A DNA stretch of 64,000 nt, taken from Cephalopachus bancanus. Taxonomy: Eukaryota; Chordata; Mammalia; Primates; Tarsiidae. The notes under the pieces are model-generated. The model was given only the letters and a program-made list of their open reading frames with translations. It was not told the origin of the DNA and did no database searches. The position numbers were made by a program, and so were the translations under genes. The stretch spans positions 8,556,001 through 8,620,000 of the forward strand of contig JAPVLO010000182.1 of assembly GCA_027257055.1 (NCBI GenBank), read 5' to 3'. Shown one piece after another: positions 11,226 through 20,841 of the stretch. Numbering within the stretch: the stretch's first letter is position 1; every line of letters starts with the position of its first letter.

Positions 11226-11714
11226 CTAGTGAACCAGCTTTCTGGGGAAAAAATTATAAACAAAAGCCCTGATGTGTAGCTGTTGCCAATTGCTGTGGTG
11301 TAAATCGTCCCCCCACAGCTGACCTCGAGTCCTCATGGTTTAACCACTAGCTTGCAAGTTTCATGAATATTTAATAATCGGTTCTCAGCACATCATCGTG
11401 GGAAGTAGTGAGGCGAGGACATATTTTGATGGTAGAGAGAGCAGGATTGCTGATGGGCTCCATGTGGGAAGGAAAGGGAGGGATTTAGGTGGGCTCCAGG
11501 AATTTTGGTCCGAGCAAATGGAAGACTCGAGAGGAATGCAGGACAATCAGGTTTGAGTGGGAGCATCAGGAGGCCTGTTTTATTTTTTGAAGGGTGGGTC
11601 CTTTGTAGTACAGGCTTCCCCCACAAGGTAAGTGTTGTAGGAACCCGTCTGCATCAGTGTACCAGCTAGCATTGTTGTGGGAGACTGCGTTCAGCTTCAA
11701 TGAATTTTTTTTTT
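11226..11714. other. Unassigned sequence
   Basis: No coding exon is seen. A GATGGGCTCCATGTGGGAAG / GGTTTGAGTGGGAGCATCAG stretch could be an old repeat, but I cannot place it. Confidence 0.35.
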
Positions 11715-11729
11715 TTTTGGAGATTCTTT

Positions 11730-12010
11730 TTTTTTTTTTTGGTTAGAGTCTCATTCTGTTGCTCAGTGCAGTGGCACGCTCAGGACCATCACAGCCTCAA
11801 CCTGCTGGGCTCAGGCGATCCTTCTGCCTCAGCCTTCCAAGTAGCTGGGACCACAGGCTCGCACCACCATACCCAGCTAATTTTTTGACTTATTGTAGAG
11901 ACGAGTTCTTGCCAAGCTGCCCAGGCTGGTCTCGAACCCCTGGACTCAACCTTTTCACCTTGGCCTCCCAAAATGTTGGGATTACAGACATGAACCACCA
12001 TGCCCGGCTA
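11730..12010 (-). mobile_element. Alu, antisense, with 15-bp TSD
   Basis: A poly(T) head is followed by GGTTAGAGTCTCATTCTGTT, both Alu arms, and the 5' end at ...CATGCCCGGCTA. It is bounded by the identical 15-mer TTTTGGAGATTCTTT at 11715-11729 and 12011-12025, a clean target-site duplication. The linker reads GACTTATTGTAGAG, the strepsirrhine-type form. It lies just upstream of a mariner remnant. Confidence 0.95.
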
Positions 12011-12034
12011 TTTTGGAGATTCTTTCAATATATT

Positions 12035-12428
12035 TGCCCATTTCATGATGGGTGATTTATGAGCACACCTACCCATGCCATGCTGAGTGTTCAATAGTTT
12101 TTGATCAAAACCAGCATGACTCCTGTGCCCTACCCTCCTTATTCACTCGATCTCGCCCCAAGTGATTTTTTGTTCTTTCCCCAGATGAAAAAAGTCTTCA
12201 AAGGGAAAACTTTTGCCGAAGTGGAGGAGGTGAAACCAAAAAAACAGTAGAAGCACTAAAAGACACCAAAATTGACAAGTTCAAAAACTACTTTGAGTCG
12301 TGGAAAAACCATCTCCATAGGTGTATTGCATCAAATGGAGAGTACTTTGAAGGTGACTGAAGTTTAAACATGGAAGAATAAATACACCATTTTAAATAAA
12401 TTCCAGGTTTTTGGGGGGTCCCCCCTCC
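12035..12428 (+). mobile_element. Mariner (DD34D) 3' remnant, sense
   Basis: The fragment begins near the HHDN-equivalent region and keeps YSLDLAPSD at 12140-12166, with the last catalytic aspartate intact. It then encodes QMKKVFKGKTFAEVEEVK at 12182-12236 before a frame break. The end encodes the YFES... and NGEYFEGD motif near 12286-12357 in another frame. The 3' terminal repeat (ATTCCAGGTTTTTGGGGGGT) runs to 12428, followed by TA at 12429-12430. It is the same family as 8749-9307 and lacks the 5' half. Confidence 0.8.
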
Positions 12429-12430
12429 TA

Positions 12431-12900
12431 TAGTCTCACTTTCTGAAAGGGCTCCTCCTGCCTGGTTTCTGCACAGATGACTCCTTTCTACAGTATCTAC
12501 CTATACAAGGGACCTACTGGGAGTTTGGGGTTGGGGCTTCTAGCTAGGGCTGACGTTTCTCTCAGTGGACCACCTGGGAGGAGATAGCAAATGTCTCAGT
12601 CCAGTGAGTGTCCAGCCAGGGCTAGATACATCAACAAGAGCCAGTCCTCAACCTCAAGCACAATAAGTGTGCATGTGAGGAGATGACAGAACAACATGAG
12701 ACATTCTGTAAGAAGATTTTGCTGAAACTACTCTCAATTATTTATACTATTAGAGGGCAAAGAGAGAGGGGCTGTCAGCTGGCTTCCAACACAGCTGCAA
12801 AGGATAGGAAGCTTTTGTCTAGAGAGTGAGGAGAGAAAGGACATCTTGGGCTGCTGGGTTTACAGGGCCACTGAGGAATGTGCATGCCCAGGGATACTGA
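12431..12900. other. Unique sequence, nothing seen
   Basis: No repeat or exon is recognised. Confidence 0.4.
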
Positions 12901-12904
12901 TAAT

Positions 12905-13120
12905 TCTCACAACAGCATTTATTGAGCATTTGAAATGTCCCAGGCCTGCGATGTCTAAGCACTTGACATATTTTCAGCCATTTTATCTTCATAACAATCT
13001 TAAAAGGTAGATACTATTCTTCCATTTTACAGAAGAGAAAACAGAGGCACTATGGTGCTATAGCAGGTGAGTTACAGAGAGAGAATCTGAACCCAGGCAG
13101 CATGACTCCATAGCCCCAGC
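12905..13120 (+). mobile_element. MIR SINE, sense
   Basis: CATTTATTGAGCATTTGAAA, TTATCTTCATAACAATCTTA, CATTTTACAGAAGAGAAAAC and GAATCTGAACCCAGGCAGCA occur in MIR order. Confidence 0.85.
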
Positions 13121-13124
13121 CCTC

Positions 13125-14150
<1,026 letters not shown>

Positions 14151-14283
14151 GTCTGTTTTTGTTTTTATTTTTGTTTTTGAGTTGGAGTCTCACTCTGTTG
14201 CCCAGGCTGGAGTGCAGTGGCGTGCTCCTGGCCACCGCAGCCTCGACCTGCTGGGCCTCGGCAATCCTTCCGCCTCAGTCCTA
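14151..14283 (-). mobile_element. Alu right-arm fragment, antisense
   Basis: A TTTTTG-rich tail is followed by GAGTTGGAGTCTCACTCTGT and GCAGTGGCGTGCTCCTGGCC, ending at CCGCCTCAGTCCT. Only about 110 bp of the 3' arm is kept. It abuts the previous Alu tail-to-head. Confidence 0.9.
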
Positions 14284-15467
14284 GAGACCTAGAGCCTCCC
14301 AGTGAGGCTGCCAGGCCGTGGGGGCTCTGCCCTCAGTACCCCATTCTCCCCTCCATCCTAAGGGGTCCCCTGATCAAACAGGGGAAGACGGTCTCGACCA
14401 CTCAGGAGCCTTCATCTGACAGGGCGTGAGAACTCTCACACAAGAGTGAGTCACATCAGGCCATGCAGACACAGCGTGTTACAGGCAGGTGCACCCAGCA
14501 CAGGTTGGCAGCCCTTGGTGCACAGGTGAACTAGCTCACGTGTGCCCAAGCTTGTGCAGGAACCCCTGGGTTGGGAAGGACTGGAGGCGAGGCTTTGCTT
14601 GTCCTCATTGATATGCAAGTCAGGGGCTGGGCTGGCAAATCCAAGGCTAATCCAGCTATCTGTCTCACACAGACAGAGCCACCGGGGAGCACATTCCATC
14701 TTCAGTGCCCATGTGGCAGTATGGGATGAGATCCGGGGTGACCCTCGTCCCCTGGGCTCTCCAGCGGCCTGTCTGTCTCCATTCCACTCTCCCTTCACTG
14801 GTTTGTCCTTGGCAGGAGTTTGGCCTTCTCTGCCATGTCCACTCAGATGCCTCATGTGACATCTGCTGGGTCATCACTCGTCCTCACTAGCTCCTAAAAC
14901 AAACTCAATGGGGGTATAAGGTGAAATACTCTAAGTACCTTTTGTTACCCCAGACCTCGTGGCAACAAGCGGCAGAACTGAGACTCGAATCTCCATTTCT
15001 GATTCAAAGTCCAGGGATCTTTCCCAGGATGGGTCAGTGGGGGCCTTGGAGAGTCATGGACTGGGGGGGGGCGCTTTGAATCTAGGGTTTTAGGGACCCT
15101 TCAAATGCCAGGACACCACCTCCCGTGGGGCAGAATGAATCTGGTTCCTCAAGGCCAGGTACCGAGGGTGTTTCCTGTCGGCTTCCCTGAGCTGCTCTGA
15201 GAGGGGCATCCTAGCTGGTTTGGAGAGGTTTGCATGGAGATCTGAGCAGCTGGAGGGGGCTGTGAGGAGGGGGTTTGAGGGTCAGTGACAGCAACTGAGA
15301 GAAAGGTGAAGGAGCAGCTGTAGGGAGAGGAAAGTTGGGGACCAGACAGAGAGAAGTATGGGACCCAACAAAGGGATGGTTGGGAGCCCTGGCATTTGAT
15401 GTGTGACATAATCTCCTGTCTCTCCACTCAAACTTCAGGGAAAAAAGGCACTGTCCATCAATGTTTG

Positions 15468-15468
<1 letters not shown>
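14284..15468. other. Mostly unique sequence; MIR trace
   Basis: A MIR-like fragment (GCGGCAGAACTGAGACTCGA, 14969-14988) lies in otherwise unassigned sequence. Overlapping frames at 14451-14890 on both strands show no domain. No gene is called. Confidence 0.4.

Positions 15469-15469
<1 letters not shown>

Positions 15470-15515
<46 letters not shown>
15470..15515. repeat. (TG)23 microsatellite
   Basis: A nearly perfect TG run ending in TGTCTG. It is likely to be length-polymorphic. Confidence 0.95.
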
Positions 15516-15516
<1 letters not shown>

Positions 15517-16848
15517 TGTAATGTAATGCTGAGGCCAGCCTCATGCAGAGGTAACCTATGGGTAAGCAGGGTGGCCCAAACAGGTCCAGGGACATGAAAG
15601 TCAGCACACGAGCCTGACAGCCTGGCCCGATGTCTGCCCTGCCTCAGGGGCAGCCTCCTCTCCCGTCCTGTCCAGGCCGCTGAGATGTTACCTGCCTGCG
15701 ATCTCACCCCTTGGGGCAGGAGGTTCCAAGGTGAGATGAGGCCTGGGGGAGGGACCAGGAGGTGTTCAGAGGTGTTGCCGGTGCAGATGTAAAGAGAAGC
15801 CAGACGCACCCTGGAGATGAGGGAGGAGGAAGGCAGTCCAGAGCTCCAGGCTTGCTGATTTCTCATCAGCTTCAAAGGGGGTGGGAGGAAGAAAAGAGGA
15901 TTTCTCCCCCCTTTGCTCAATAAGCACTGGAACTACTCAGCGCTTGGGTATAATCCTTATTGCCTCCATATGCCGGGGGGAGTGAGGGGGAATTCCATGG
16001 AGCCAGGACTCTAATTCTCCAGTCCTCTCCATGCTGAGGCCTGGGGTTGCTCCCTCCCTGCCGGTCTGGAGTCAGACCCAGGGCCAGGCCTGAGGGGCAG
16101 CGAGGTGGAGGGGAGCCAGGCCCTGTTTTTCTTCTCTGCCTCAGCCAGAGTCCAGGGAGGGGGCTAGTGGAGACGGGGGGACTTGAAAGAAAGCCCCAGA
16201 GACAGGAGAGTCAAGCAATGGCTAGAAAAGGAAAGCACAGTTTTAATTATCCCCCTAAATTAGGGGGTTTCTTTGTCCTTTTACATCTATTCTTAGCTTC
16301 AGATCTTTTTTAGAAGAAGTTTTGGACAGTATGCAGAAGTGAGCAAAAGCTCTGTAGAAATGGGGAGGGCCTCTTATGCTAGGAGTACAGAGCTGCCTCG
16401 CCCAAGGTTACACCCTTCTGAGAGTGGCCCCAGCCAATGACTGATGGAGAAAGGAAGTCTGAACCCTTTCAGGCCAACGTAGGATGACTTATCTCCAGAA
16501 TTTCCTGAGGGGTTGGCCAAGGTTGTCAGCGGTATCGCATGGAAGACTGACTTCTCCCTTGCCAACTCCTACTTCCTTCCCCTCCCTCCCCTGGTGAGGA
16601 CTCCAGGGTCCTCCCTCCCCTGGTGTGGACTCCAGGGTCCCCTGCGAGCTAAACTCCTGCTTGGTGCTTGCGTCCCAGAGAGCCTAACTGGTCGATAAAA
16701 TGCTCAAGATTTGTAATAATTGAAGTGAAGGAAACACACAAGGCTTTGTGATGGAGACGGGTTGGGGGTACACAGAGTAGGGATAGGGCTCTCCTCTAGA
16801 ATGGCTGTGACATTTGCGTTGACCCCAGAGAGGGAATTAGTGAAGAAC
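15516..16848. other. Unique GC-rich sequence, no gene recognised
   Basis: No interspersed repeat is recognised. The 161-codon minus-strand frame reading through the TG repeat (15435-15920) is not credible as a gene because its C-terminal part is a His-Thr dipeptide run from the microsatellite. Confidence 0.45.
16582..16639 (+). repeat. 29-bp tandem duplication
   Basis: The unit CTCCCTCCCCTGGTGAGGAC + TCCAGGGTC occurs at 16582-16610 and again at 16611-16639, with one visible difference (GAGG versus GTGG). It is a simple local duplication in otherwise unique sequence. Confidence 0.9.
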
Positions 16849-16849
16849 T

Positions 16850-17211
16850 AGAGCAAAAGTTTTCCGGGCAGAGGAAAGCAGTGAAAAGATTCCAGGAGAT
16901 TAAAGGGCCTGACACATTCATGGTGTTCCTCTCTTGAGAATGGAGTGGAAGGTGGGTCATGGAAGGCTCCTCCGTGGAGAGGATCTTTGTGCAGAGTTTT
17001 GGGGGATGCATTGGTTGTTCCCAGACACGAAAGTGGGGACTGGGGACTAGCCCAAGAGGACAGTACAGACAAAGCTTTGGAGGTGAGACAAGAGTCCAGT
17101 GTGGCTAAAGGTGAGATTGATCTGGGACAATGCAAGAAAATGGAAGGGGAAAGATAGACTGGAGCCAGAACTCGTGGCTGCTAACTCTCTGTGTGTGTGT
17201 GTGTGTGTGTA

Positions 17212-17258
<47 letters not shown>

Positions 17259-18050
17259 ACATGGTTAGTGTTTTGAGAAGAAAGTAGCAGTGTTGAGAGA
17301 GGGAGGAGTGGGAGACCAATCGGAAGATCCAGCGGGAGCCAATGAAAGCAAGACAAGGACGGTGGCAAGGAACATTAACAGCAAGGAAAACAATTTGAAA
17401 AACAGTTTACGGAACTTGCACAGAAGGCGGCTGATTGGGGCAGAGAAGAGAGGTGGAAAACGAGCTTCCATTTTTCTGGTTTGGGTGACCTAGGTTTGGG
17501 ATTTTCTGGTGTGGTTGCCTGATGGTGCCAGGGTGGGGCACACAGAAAGGAAGCTCATTTTCGGGGCAGAGGGGAGGAAGAGAGAGTTGTTACAGGCGCA
17601 CACGCCCATGTGGTGTCGGTTAGCGGGGAATTCTGCACCGAGGGAGGCTAGAGATAGAGATCGGACACTTGTTCGTCCCTTGGTGATACTTGAGGCCATG
17701 AAGGGAGTGAAAGCCCAGCACAAGCCGAGAAGAGGGAAGACGACACAGACCTGGAGTGAGGAGAGGAGGCCCCAGCAAGGAAGACGGATGAAGGATGGCC
17801 AGAGGCTAGGGAAGCCAGGGAGGACAGCTCGGAGAGGGAGGCATGGAGAGTCAAACTCAGCAGCTAAGAGAGGCACATAGAGTAGAAGCAGGAAAGAGGC
17901 CACCCTGGAGGCAGCAAATACAAAGCGTTGGTGACTCTGACTTGAGTAGTTACTTTGTGGGGGAAGGAGAGGCAGAGCCGGGTAGAAAGCGATTGAGCAT
18001 TGAATGAAAGGTAGAAAGTGGACGTGATCAGAGAAATTACTCTTCCCATT
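16850..18050 (-). mobile_element. Long L2 LINE, antisense (ORF2 region)
   Basis: Anchors in antisense L2 order include TCCAGTGTGGCTAAAGGTGA (17096-17115), GGGAGACCAATCGGAAGATC (17310-17329), GTTGCCTGATGGTGCCAGGG, CAGCAAGGAAGACGG (17773-17787), GTCAAACTCAGCAGCTAAGA (17850-17869), and GCGTTGGTGACTCTGACTTG near 17924. Together they cover the L2 ORF2 C-terminal half. The 188-codon minus-strand frame 17490-18056 is a chance frame inside it. L2 text resumes at 18340 after a MIR. Confidence 0.7.
17189..17258. repeat. (TG)n microsatellite
   Basis: Two TG runs separated by TATGTT. They lie inside the antisense L2. Confidence 0.95.
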
Positions 18051-18054
18051 GGAC

Positions 18055-18290
18055 ATTTACTGACCACTTCCTATGTGTGAGGCTCTTTTTATGCTTATAA
18101 GTTAACCTGTTTAATCCTCACAGGAAGCCTGCAAAGTGGGTGGAATTTTCATCATCACCATTTGTCCAGCTGAGGAAACAGGTTCAAAGAAGTTAGGCAG
18201 CTTGCTCGGTGCCACTCGGCTCTAATTATGCTGCAGAGCTGAGACCCGGATGCTCATTGGCTGGTCCTCAATCTTGTGCTCTCTCTGCGG
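18055..18290 (+). mobile_element. MIR SINE, sense, nested in L2
   Basis: CATTTACTGACCACTTCCTA, GTTTAATCCTCACAGGAAGC, CAGCTGAGGAAACAGGTTCA and GCTGAGACCCGGATGCTCAT occur in MIR order. The same long L2 lies on both sides. Confidence 0.8.
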
Positions 18291-18339
18291 CCCCGCGAGC
18301 CCTTCCTTGTAAGAGAAAAGGGAAGGAAGAAGATGCGAT

Positions 18340-18601
18340 GGTCTCTTGGGAGGGAAGCAGGGTCAAAGGTGGTGTTTTGAATTTTAGGACTGAAGGTATT
18401 GAGCACAGGCTTTTGGGGAGCAGCCAGAGGAATGGTGATGAGAGAGAAGGGAACATCATGGATGGCTCCAGAGGCAGGGAGGGATAGATTAATCACATGG
18501 AGGTGGGCGTGGAAAGGGGCGGGGCTCATCCTTCTCCAGCAGGTGCCCGGGAGAATGAGCGAGGGAGCAGACACGTGCGTTTGAAGGCCAAAGGATGGAG
18601 G
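18340..18601 (-). mobile_element. L2 LINE continuation, antisense
   Basis: AGGGTCAAAGGTGGTGTTTT, GGCTTTTGGGGAGCAGCCAG and GGAATGGTGATGAGAGAGAA follow the antisense L2 reverse-transcriptase region after the MIR. The compound Alu insertion at 18602-19752 interrupts it. Confidence 0.5.
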
Positions 18602-18614
18602 TTGGAGGACGTTT

Positions 18615-18906
18615 TTTGTTTTTGTTTTTGTTTTTAGTTGGAGTCTCACTCTGTCACCCAGACTGGAGGGCAGCGGCCGCTCCCGGCCACCGCAGCCTCA
18701 ACCTGCTGGGCTCCGGCGATCCTTCCGCCTCAGCCTTCCAAGTAGCCGGAATTACAGGCGTGCGCTACCACGCCCGGCTCATTTTTTGATTTATTGTAGA
18801 GATGAGGTCTCGCTGCCCAGGCGGGTCTCGAACCCGCGGTCTCAGGCAATCCACTCACCTCAGCCTCCCAAAGGCGCGGGATTACAGGCTGAGCCACCGA
18901 GCCCGG
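18615..18906 (-). mobile_element. Alu, antisense (lemur-type, 8-bp deletion subtype)
   Basis: The tail is TTTTTGTTTTTG-rich. It carries GGCAGCGGCCGCTCCCGGCC and GTAGCCGGAATTACAGG, and lacks the short AGTTGCC-proximal block (reads GGTCTCGCTGCCCAGGCGGG). The copy at 41780-42073 has the same deletion and GTAGCCGGAATTACAG, so they belong to one subtype. Its 5' end is GAGCCACCGAGCCCGG. Confidence 0.95.
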
Positions 18907-19451
18907 ATGATGCATGCTATTTTAGGCTTCAACATTTTGGGGATAACTTATTACACAGAATTAGATAACTAATGCATAATCTTTGATATGCACAGAACGT
19001 TGAATTTTAAGCTGTGGGAAAATATTCAGAGGTAAAAGGAAAAAGGGAATCTAGGTTGGAAGGAGACCTGGGGGACGTGATGGGAGTGGACCGCAACACG
19101 CAGCGGGCAGCCAGCTCTGGAGGAGGGAGGCCTGGTACGGAGGAGCCCGGGGTCCCACAGCGAGGTTGCACAGCAGCCCTGGCCACACAGGGGTGGCCCA
19201 CTCGGCCATGTCTGGGCTGGCCGCGCTGGACAGGAGTGACGACCTGGAGGAGGCCTTCTGGGGAGGGACCATCCTGTGTGCCACACGCTGGTCTCTCTCT
19301 CCAGGGTGTCTTGAAGAAGGTCAGTGTGAGGTTCCCCTGGCAACTGGAAACAGCTGGCTTTCAGGCCCCAAGGTACTCAGGAGTCTGTAAGTCAGGGGTG
19401 TCTCCTAGGAGGGCCTTCTGACTGACTGTGTGCGTGGTTTGTGTGTGTGGT
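18907..19451. other. Foreign segment between two Alus
   Basis: It begins with a 3' piece of an MLT1-type LTR (about 18912-18970, ending AATTAGATAACTAATGCAT) and continues as unique, partly GC-rich sequence. A polypyrimidine run with CTCTCCAG followed by GGTGTC at 19294-19311 resembles a 3' splice site, but I cannot support an exon. Overlapping frames on both strands at 19007-19421 show no domain. Confidence 0.6.
18912..18970 (+). mobile_element. MLT1-type LTR 3' fragment
   Basis: TTTGGGGATAACTTATTACA followed by CAGAATTAGATAACTAATGC is the characteristic end of MLT1/MaLR LTRs. The upstream part of the LTR is missing because Alu 1 abuts it, so this LTR was already interrupted by an Alu at the source. 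Confidence 0.6.
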
Positions 19452-19739
19452 TTTTTTTTTTTTGAGTTGGAGTCTCACTCTGTCACCCAGACTGGAGGGC
19501 AGTGGCCGCTCCCGGCCACCGCAGCCTCGACCTGCTGGGCTCCGGCGATCCTTCCGCCTCAGCCTTCCAAGTAGCTGGAACAACAGGCGCACACTACCAC
19601 GCCCAGCTACTTTTTCATTTATTGTAGAGATGAGGTCTCTCCAAGTTGCCCAGGCAGGTCTCGAACCCGCGGGCTCAGGCAATCCACTCACCTCAACCTC
19701 CCAAAGCGCGGGATTACAGGCTGAGCCACTGAGCCCGGC
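19452..19739 (-). mobile_element. Alu, antisense (lemur-type)
   Basis: A T-run head is followed by GAGTTGGAGTCTCACTCTGT, GGCAGTGGCCGCTCCCGGCC, and the linker TTTCATTTATTGTAGAG. It keeps the CAAGTTGCCCAGGC block that Alu 1 lacks and ends at GAGCCACTGAGCCCGGC. It is full length. Confidence 0.95.
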
Positions 19740-19878
19740 TTGGAGGACGTTTGAGTTCAACAGTCTCAGCCTCATTGGTAGGGTGGAGGTGAGGTTACTT
19801 GCTGAGTCGCAATCAGCAAAGGTGATTGTTGAGAACAGAAGCTTACCCATAGTAGTTTGGGACAAGTGGGGATTTCTT

Positions 19879-20829
19879 TTCTTTCTTTCTTTCTTTTTTA
19901 ATTTTAGGGTCATTGGGTCCATGAAAGAATTTGCTCCATAAGAAAATTGCATGCAGGTGAGGTTTGGGCTTCTAGCAAGCCCTCTCTCCCTCTGGTAGTG
20001 GACATGGTACCCAGTGGTTGTGTGCCGCTTCTTCTCCTCCCTCCCTCCTTCCTGTAGCAGTACCTAGCGTTCATTGTGCCCACCTTTGTGTTCATGTGCC
20101 CAATGTTTAGGGTCCACTATGAGTGAGAACATGTGGGTTTTTGTTTCTGTGATAATTCACTTAGAATGTTGGTCTCCAGCTCCATTCATGTTGCTGCAAA
20201 GGACACGATTTTGTTCTTCTTCATAGGTGTGTAGTATTCCATCCTATATATGTACTGCATTTTCCTTATCTAATCCACTTTTGATGGGCACCTAGGTTGG
20301 TTCCATGTTTTTGTTATTGTGAATAGTGCTGCAATGAACATGTGTGTACAGGTGTCTTTTTGGTAGAGTGATTTATGTTCCTCTGGGTATATTTCCAGAA
20401 GTGGAATTGCTGGGTCATACAGTAGCTCAATTTTTAGTTCTTTGAGGAAAAGTCATTCTGCTTTCCACAAAGGTTGAACTGGCTTACATTCCCACCAATA
20501 GTGTAGAAATATTCCCTTTTCTCTACAGTTTTGCTAGTACCTGTTGTTTTTTGACTTTTTTTGAGTGGGAGTCTTACTCTACCGCCCAGACTGGAGTGTA
20601 GTGGCATGCTCACAGCCACCGCAGTCTTGACCTTCTGGACTCAGGCAATCCTCCTGCCTCAGTCTTCCAGTTTTTTGACTTGTTAATGATAACCATCCTG
20701 ACCAGTGTGAGGCAGTATCTCCTTGTGGTTTTGATTTGCATTTCTCTGACAGTTAGTGAAGCTGAACATTTTCTCATATTTGTTGGCCACTTGGATGTCT
20801 TCCTTTGAGCAGTATCTGTTCATGTCAAC
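19879..20829 (-). mobile_element. 5'-truncated LINE-1, antisense, with 12-bp TSD
   Basis: The identical 12-mer TGGGGATTTCTT at 19867-19878 and 20830-20841 bounds the copy. A T/C-rich head (TTCTTTCTTTCTTTC) is its A tail. It then runs through antisense L1 3' UTR into ORF2 tail, with GTTGCTGCAAAGGACACGAT near 20190, GGTTGGTTCCATGTTTTTG near 20295, and GTGCTGCAATGAACATGTGT near 20326. The right end, near CAGTATCTGTTCATGTCAAC, is the truncation point. Length is about 950 bp, 5'-truncated and non-autonomous, with an Alu fragment inside. Confidence 0.92.
20558..20670 (-). mobile_element. 5'-truncated Alu inside L1, with 11-bp TSD
   Basis: The 11-mer TTTTTTGACTT at 20547-20557 and 20671-20681 flanks about 113 bp of Alu right arm (GAGTGGGAGTCTTACTCTAC ... 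CTGCCTCAGTCTTCCAG). Removing it restores the L1 text CTGTTG...GACTTGTTAATGAT. Confidence 0.93.
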
Positions 20830-20841
20830 TGGGGATTTCTT

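Larger units (their letters stand above)
18602..19752 (-). mobile_element. Compound insertion: Alu - 545 bp - Alu within one TSD pair
   Basis: The 13-mer TTGGAGGACGTTT occurs at 18602-18614, directly at the poly(A) end of the first Alu, and at 19740-19752, directly at the 5' end of the second Alu. Neither Alu has its own target duplication on its inner side: inner flanks are ATGATGCATGC after Alu 1 and GTGTGTGTGG before Alu 2. The simplest reading is that everything from 18615 to 19739 was inserted as, or grew out of, one retroposed unit read on the minus strand as Alu2 - foreign segment - Alu1 - A tail. A recombination or template-switch origin between Alus is the alternative. Confidence 0.75.

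Noticed and set aside
15470..15515. CRISPR-like or tandem array
   Set aside because: It is a simple TG microsatellite. No spaced direct repeats occur in the window, and the sequence is mammalian.
15435..15920. 161-codon frame with a His-Thr repeat
   Set aside because: It reads the TG microsatellite in reverse; it is not a real peptide repeat.
17490..18056. 188-codon minus-strand open frame
   Set aside because: It lies within an antisense L2 remnant and shows no conserved L2 or cellular domain in that frame.
19294..19330. 3' splice site and possible exon in the foreign segment
   Set aside because: The polypyrimidine-CAG is convincing only in isolation; no paired donor, conserved frame or transcript context is visible.
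19392..19952. 186- and 166-codon frames on both strands
   Set aside because: They read through an Alu and carry typical Alu-translation text such as RPAWATW and LPSSW.
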